A stretch of DNA of 41,528 nucleotides, taken from positions 1 through 41,528 of the forward strand of contig CAUZDT010000004.1 of the NCBI GenBank assembly GCA_963578705.1, read 5' to 3'. Each line of letters starts with the position of its first letter. Positions within the stretch are counted from its first letter, which is position 1. The notes under the pieces were generated by a model. The model saw only the letters and a list, made by a program, of their open reading frames with translations. It ran no database searches and was not told the DNA's origin. Positions 37,798 to 41,528 of the stretch are shown here, piece after piece. Source of the stretch: UBA8886 sp963578705. GTDB taxonomy: Archaea > Thermoplasmatota > Poseidoniia > MGIII > CG-Epi1. Both the position numbers and the translations under genes were made by a program.

Positions 37798-38715
37798 ATG
37801 GTTGAGAAGCTGATTATTATCGGGTCCGGGCCGGCTGGCTACACCGCCGGGCTCTACGCATCGCGGGCGTTGCTCGAGCCGCTGCTTTTCGCCGGTTACG
37901 CCAGCGGTGGGCAGCTGATGCTCACCAGCGACGTCGAGAATTACCCCGGCTACCCCGAAGGCATCCAGGGGCCGGAGATGATGATGCAGTTGCGCGCACA
38001 GGCAGAGCGCTTCGGCACCCGCATCCTCGACCGCAACGTCGACTCCGTCGACCTCTCGCACCGGCCGTTCGGGGTCATCAGCGGCGATGAGTCCTGGCAG
38101 GCGGAGACACTGATTATTGCGGCCGGCGCCGAGGCAATCTGGCTCGGGGTCGAGAACGAGGAAGTCCACAAGGGTCGCGGAATTTCCACCTGCGCCACCT
38201 GCGACGGCGCCTTCTTCCGCGACAAGGAAGTCATGGTCGTCGGCGGTGGCGACTCGGCGATGGAGGAGGCGACTTTCCTGACCCGTTTCTGCCCTAAGGT
38301 GACGATTGTCCACCGCCGTGAGGGGCTGCGCGCATCGCAGATTATGGGGCTGCGCGCCCGCGACAATCCGCGTATCGCCTGGAAGCTGAACCGCACGGTC
38401 ACCGGCTGGCTCGGCGCGGAGGGCGACTTCCGCGGCGCGCGACTGCGCTCGACCGTTGATGACAGCGAGGAGGATTTCACCTGCGAGGGGGCGTTCATCG
38501 CCATCGGCCACAAGCCGATTACCAGCTTCCTAGGCGGGCAGCTTGAGACCGACGCTTCGGGCTACCTGCTCTGGAAGCAGCACTCGATGACTTCCGTGAA
38601 GGGTGTATTCGCGGCGGGCGACGTCGTCGACACGCGCTACCGGCAGGCGGTGACCGCGGCCGGAATGGGCTGCATGGCGGCGATAGACGCCGAGCGCTGG
38701 CTCGAGGCGCAGTAG
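37798..38715 (+). CDS. trxB: Thioredoxin reductase (FAD/NAD(P)H, CxxC type)
   Basis: A 305-residue low-molecular-weight thioredoxin reductase. FAD binding: GSGPAGYTAGLYASRA (9-24) and the C-terminal GVFAAGDVVD. The redox pair is C132-A-T-C135. The NAD(P)H domain has VGGGDSAMEEATFL and VHRREGLRAS, where the HRR...R pattern favours NADPH. It would keep thioredoxin or similar proteins reduced, possibly drawing on NADPH from the transhydrogenase (12654-15546). It has its own leaderless promoter and no thioredoxin gene next to it. Confidence 0.95.
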   Translation: MVEKLIIIGSGPAGYTAGLYASRALLEPLLFAGYASGGQLMLTSDVENYPGYPEGIQGPEMMMQLRAQAERFGTRILDRNVDSVDLSHRPFGVISGDESWQAETLIIAAGAEAIWLGVENEEVHKGRGISTCATCDGAFFRDKEVMVVGGGDSAMEEATFLTRFCPKVTIVHRREGLRASQIMGLRARDNPRIAWKLNRTVTGWLGAEGDFRGARLRSTVDDSEEDFTCEGAFIAIGHKPITSFLGGQLETDASGYLLWKQHSMTSVKGVFAAGDVVDTRYRQAVTAAGMGCMAAIDAERWLEAQ

Positions 38716-38745
38716 CGACTTTTATAGCGCTGTTCGGCACGCACG

Positions 38746-38752
38746 CTTTTTA
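38746..38752 (+). promoter_or_regulatory. TATA box of the pilin/secretion ATPase operon
   Basis: CTTTTTA is centred 27 nt before the GTG at 38776. A second box, CTTTTATAGC at about 38719-38728, lies further up and could give an alternative, leadered transcript. Confidence 0.5.
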
Positions 38753-38775
38753 GTCCCCCACCGCGTGGCGAAGGC

Positions 38776-39768
38776 GTGAAGCGCCAGCTCCTGCCTCGCG
38801 ATGAGGATGGTGTAAGCCAAGTTATCGGTACCATTCTGATTATGGTAATGATGGTCACCATCGTAGGTACCATGCTGGCGTGGGGTATCCCGCAAATCCA
38901 GAACAACGAGGCGTGGGCGCAGTATGCGACGACGCGCTCCAACCTGCTCAACCTGGACGCCGACATGGACCAGGTGCTGCTACAGGGTGAGGGCGCCTCG
39001 CGCACCTCGACCGTCTCGCTCGGCTCGGGCAGTTTCACGCTGAAGAAGGCGCAGGAGGACCTGCTGCTCTGCTGGAGCACCGTTTCCTGGGCGCAGCTTT
39101 CGGTGCGCAACGTGGAAGCGGGCGCCACAATCCTGCGCGTCGAGGACCTGACCGAAACCGTGGCGACGCTGACGGTCACTATCACTTATCCCAACGGGAC
39201 GGTATGGGGCGGTGACACCGACGGCAACCGGCTGGGACCGCTGCCCCCCATCGTGGCGGGCGTGACCGGCACCGCTGCTGCCGCCAACGGTACTGCCATC
39301 GGCGAGTTCCGCTACTACATGCAGGATATCCTCTCCTACAAATATCGCTCGACGGCAGGGCAGTTCCAGATGCGATTGTTCAACGGCGCGGTACTGTCGC
39401 ATGAGCCGGGTGGCGGGTACTACTTCGAGGACCGCCCGTTGGTGCGCGGAAGCGGAAACGTGGATGCGCTGTCGATATACCTGGTTTCGTACAACAACAG
39501 CGGCTCGCAGATGCGCAGCATGACTGGCCCCTCCAACTTCGACTTCTCGCTGCGCAACCAGGGCGGCAGCGATTCCGGGAGCATTGCAGTTTACAGCCTG
39601 CGGATCGTCGTGGATGGCGATGCACAGTATGCAACCTACGGCTTCTTCCAGTCCCAGTGGGGATTCAGCCGTGACCTGCAGAATGACGAGGTCTACCTGA
39701 CACAGACGACCTCGATGGACCTACGCCTGATGGAGAGGACGGTGCATGTATCGTTTGGATTGCGCTGA
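38776..39768 (+). CDS. Archaeal type IV pilin-like protein
   Basis: A 330-residue protein with a class III signal peptide: basic N-terminus MKRQLLPRDEDG, predicted prepilin-peptidase cut after G12, then VSQVIGTILIMVMMVTIVG. This closely matches archaeal PilA/DUF1628-type pilins (VSPVIGVILM). The remaining 290 residues are beta-rich with several N-x-S/T sites, much larger than a standard pilin, so it may be a minor or adhesive tip pilin. The start is GTG at 38776. It overlaps the next gene by 23 bp. Confidence 0.85.
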   Translation: MKRQLLPRDEDGVSQVIGTILIMVMMVTIVGTMLAWGIPQIQNNEAWAQYATTRSNLLNLDADMDQVLLQGEGASRTSTVSLGSGSFTLKKAQEDLLLCWSTVSWAQLSVRNVEAGATILRVEDLTETVATLTVTITYPNGTVWGGDTDGNRLGPLPPIVAGVTGTAAAANGTAIGEFRYYMQDILSYKYRSTAGQFQMRLFNGAVLSHEPGGGYYFEDRPLVRGSGNVDALSIYLVSYNNSGSQMRSMTGPSNFDFSLRNQGGSDSGSIAVYSLRIVVDGDAQYATYGFFQSQWGFSRDLQNDEVYLTQTTSMDLRLMERTVHVSFGLR

Positions 39769-40201
39769 GTCAGGCGCGCAGGAAATAGGGTTCATCTACA
39801 CCTCGTTGCTGGCAGTACTGCTGCTGTCGTCGGTGACCATGGCGGTCGCCGACGTGCTGAAGGGTAACCACACCTTCACGGCACAGGAAGAGGTGGAACA
39901 GGTGGGCGTGAGACTGCAGCAACTGGTTGAGGAGCTGCTCGCGCTGGTCCGTGCCTATCCCGGAATTGACGCCACTCTGAGTATTCCCGCCGCCACCGAG
40001 GAGCACGGCGTGCTCTACACGGTAATCGGCACCGAGACCGGCCTGAAAGTGGTTAGCAAGGCTCCTGTGGGGGGTCGATACACAGCAGATTTCCCGCTTG
40101 CGCCAGCCACGGCTATAGAGGGGAAAGTGTACTCTAGCACTTCTTATATAGTCGTGCAGTATGACCCAACATCCCAAGTGGTCACCCTGACTGCGGGATA
40201 G
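39746..40201 (+). CDS. Second pilin-like protein with class III signal peptide
   Basis: A 151-residue protein. A short N-terminus MYRLDCAESG is followed by AQEIGFIYTSLLAVLLLSSVTMAVADV, consistent with prepilin-peptidase processing after G10. The body is small and beta-rich. It resembles the small pilin-like or FlaF/FlaG-type proteins that sit with secretion ATPases in archaeal genomes, though I cannot place it in a named family. The start lies inside the preceding gene in another frame. A TATA-like element (40143-40150) lies near its 3' end. Confidence 0.78.
   Translation: MYRLDCAESGAQEIGFIYTSLLAVLLLSSVTMAVADVLKGNHTFTAQEEVEQVGVRLQQLVEELLALVRAYPGIDATLSIPAATEEHGVLYTVIGTETGLKVVSKAPVGGRYTADFPLAPATAIEGKVYSSTSYIVVQYDPTSQVVTLTAG
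40143..40150 (+). promoter_or_regulatory. Possible internal promoter before the secretion ATPase
   Basis: CTTATATA is a good TATA match inside the second pilin-like gene. It predicts a start near 40172 and a leader of about 40 nt before the ATPase ATG at 40212. Confidence 0.35.
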
Positions 40202-40211
40202 ATGAGTAAGG

Positions 40212-41528
40212 ATGGGAGCTGCCGGCGACTCGATTGACACCGAATCAGACCCACTCGGTATGCTATCGCCGACCGAGGAAACGGTCGACGAGAGCCAGCT
40301 TTCATGGCGTGAAAAACGGCGCTTGCGCAAGGAGCGCAAGCAGCAGGAGCAGGCCCGCAAGGTGGCTGAGAAGGCGGGCGTCATCCACGACCTCGTCATG
40401 GACGACATCGAGCTGGGCGAGGATTTCGAGGAACTCGACACCTACCCCGTAAGTCCACCTTTCTCCTACGTCCGCATCCTGTTCGACAAGCGTGATTACT
40501 CTCGCTTCTACTATGTCGTTGAACCCAAGGCGTCCGAACAGGAGAAACAGGACCTGCAGACCATCCAGGATGTGCTCCAGCGGGCGCTCAATATCAGCCG
40601 TGAAACCCTTGAGGAGGGGCAGGACGAGTTCCTGCACCAAGCAGTTGACGACATCCTCGATGCATACCGGCTTCCGAGCCGCAAGAGCAACCGCGAGAAA
40701 ATCCATTACTACATCGAGCGTGACCTGGTGGGCTACGGCCTGATTGATACCATGATGCACGACCCGAACATCGAGGACGTTTCCTGCGACGGCCCCGGCG
40801 TCGAGGTGTTCGTCTACCACCGGCGCTTCGAGTCGCTGCGGACCAATGTCCTCTGGTCTGACGAGTTCGAGCTGGAGCGATACATCATCCGCATGGCACA
40901 GCGCTGCGGTAAGCACATCTCGATTGCTGAACCACTGCTCGACGCGACACTGATGGATGGTTCGCGTATCGTCATGACGCTGGGCCGTGAGGTCTCCACG
41001 AAAGGTTCGACCTTTACTATTCGGCGTTTCCGTGACGAACCGTTCACGCCGGTGGACCTGCTCGAGTTCAAGACCTTCTCCTCAATGCAGATTGCCTTCT
41101 TCTGGCTCGCGATGCAGTACGGTATGTCGATGCTGTTTGTCGGTGGTACTGCTTCCGGCAAGACCACTTCCCTCAATGCCTGCTCACTCTTCCTACCGTG
41201 GCAGAACAAGATTGTGAGTATTGAGGAGACGCGTGAGCTGAACCTGCCGCATCCCAACTGGATTCCCGGCTGTACCCGTGAGGGTTTCGGCGGTGAGTCC
41301 GCCATGGCGGGCGTTAAGGCGCCAGGAGTGGTCGACATGTACGACCTGCTGCGGGCAGCGTTGCGTGAGCGGCCGGAATACATCATTGTGGGAGAAATCC
41401 GCGGTGCAGAGGCGTACGTGCTGTTCCAGGCCATGGCGACGGGGCACACTACCTATTCCACCTTCCACGCCGATTCAATCCAGAGCCTGGTGCACCGGCT
41501 TGAGAACAAGCCGATTGAGATTCCGCGC
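40212..41528 (+). CDS. Type II/IV secretion ATPase (FlaI/TadA/GspE-like), 3'-truncated
   Basis: The frame is open from ATG 40212 to the window edge (439 codons). A charged N-terminal helix (SWREKRRLRKERKQQEQ, about 31-47) and a linker precede the N-terminal domain and the ATPase core. Walker A is GGTASGKTT (311-319), the Asp box SIEETRELNL, Walker B EYIIVGEIRG and the His box TGHTTYSTFHAD. These hexameric ATPases power pilus or archaellum assembly. With two pilin-like genes upstream it is a type IV pilus or archaellum motor; the expected FlaJ/TadC-like membrane partner would lie beyond the window. An in-frame TGA at 40203 fixes the earliest start. Confidence 0.93.
   Translation, partial: MGAAGDSIDTESDPLGMLSPTEETVDESQLSWREKRRLRKERKQQEQARKVAEKAGVIHDLVMDDIELGEDFEELDTYPVSPPFSYVRILFDKRDYSRFYYVVEPKASEQEKQDLQTIQDVLQRALNISRETLEEGQDEFLHQAVDDILDAYRLPSRKSNREKIHYYIERDLVGYGLIDTMMHDPNIEDVSCDGPGVEVFVYHRRFESLRTNVLWSDEFELERYIIRMAQRCGKHISIAEPLLDATLMDGSRIVMTLGREVSTKGSTFTIRRFRDEPFTPVDLLEFKTFSSMQIAFFWLAMQYGMSMLFVGGTASGKTTSLNACSLFLPWQNKIVSIEETRELNLPHPNWIPGCTREGFGGESAMAGVKAPGVVDMYDLLRAALRERPEYIIVGEIRGAEAYVLFQAMATGHTTYSTFHADSIQSLVHRLENKPIEIPR

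Noticed and set aside
38719..38728. CTTTTATAGC as the main pilin promoter
   Set aside because: It is a good TATA match, but the box at 38746-38752 has the spacing seen at the other leaderless genes. It may still be a secondary promoter.
1..41528. CRISPR arrays, tRNA or rRNA genes, insertion sequences
   Set aside because: No regularly spaced repeats, no cloverleaf-like sequence in the short gaps, and no transposase-like protein were found by reading.

Overview
The window is G+C-rich archaeal chromosome. The information-processing genes are archaeal: transcription factor B, aPelota, nascent polypeptide-associated complex (NAC), Mre11/Rad50, TiaS, class I CCA-adding enzyme, uS15 next to a RecJ-like nuclease, and TrmI. 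Alongside them are genes more usual in aerobic heterotrophs: proton-translocating transhydrogenase, acyl-CoA dehydrogenase, enoyl-CoA hydratase, a Rieske/cytochrome b complex and secreted peptidases. A marine-group Thermoplasmatota (Poseidoniales-like or Marine Group III) fits best, but this is inferred from gene content only. Genes are packed tightly. Many start and stop codons overlap as ATGA, GTGA or TGATG. At about fourteen transcription units a TATA-like box is centred 24-27 nt upstream of the start codon, which predicts mostly leaderless mRNAs.

Layout. 1-3838 (minus): a truncated RRM RNA-binding protein, acyl-CoA dehydrogenase coupled to NAC, and a TFB-aPelota operon. 3922-12563 (plus): an M50 site-2-type protease coupled to dihydroorotase, then a secreted-protein block (PGF-CTERM-like surface protein, CocE/S15-type hydrolase, M28 lipoprotein peptidase). 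12654-15546 (plus): three-gene transhydrogenase pntAA-pntAB-pntB behind a leader hairpin. 15541-18761 (minus): rad50 and mre11. 18835-22221 (plus): trmJ, a degenerate Ras-like P-loop protein, tiaS and an EamA transporter. 22193-26776: a zinc-ribbon/SHOCT protein, a PH-domain membrane protein, dCMP deaminase, endonuclease III, enoyl-CoA hydratase and CCA-adding enzyme. 26873-27384: a RelBE-like toxin-antitoxin pair.

27387-33387 (minus) is the most unusual part: one eight-gene electron-transfer operon. It encodes a membrane-anchored CxCH protein, a small two-TM protein, a TAT-exported Rieske protein, a b6-type cytochrome b with the FYCLGG cysteine that binds heme c(n) in b6f complexes, a subunit-IV-like chain (Qo motif PDWY) fused to an HdrC-like two-cluster ferredoxin domain, an HdrD/HdrB-like CCG protein, a four-cluster ferredoxin (archaeal 7Fe type fused to a 2[4Fe-4S] domain) and a four-TM protein. 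Together they look like a hybrid of cytochrome b6f and heterodisulfide reductase. It could connect ferredoxin or thiol/disulfide chemistry to the quinone pool and a Rieske exit path.

33575-38715 (plus): a GT-C-like membrane protein, uS15, RecJ-like nuclease, TrmI and thioredoxin reductase. 38776-41528 (plus): the start of a type IV pilus or archaellum-like operon, with two class III signal-peptide proteins and a secretion ATPase cut by the window edge. I saw no rRNA, tRNA, CRISPR array, insertion sequence or replication origin. No stretch over 300 bases lacks a gene; the longest gap, 33388-33574, holds two divergent promoters.
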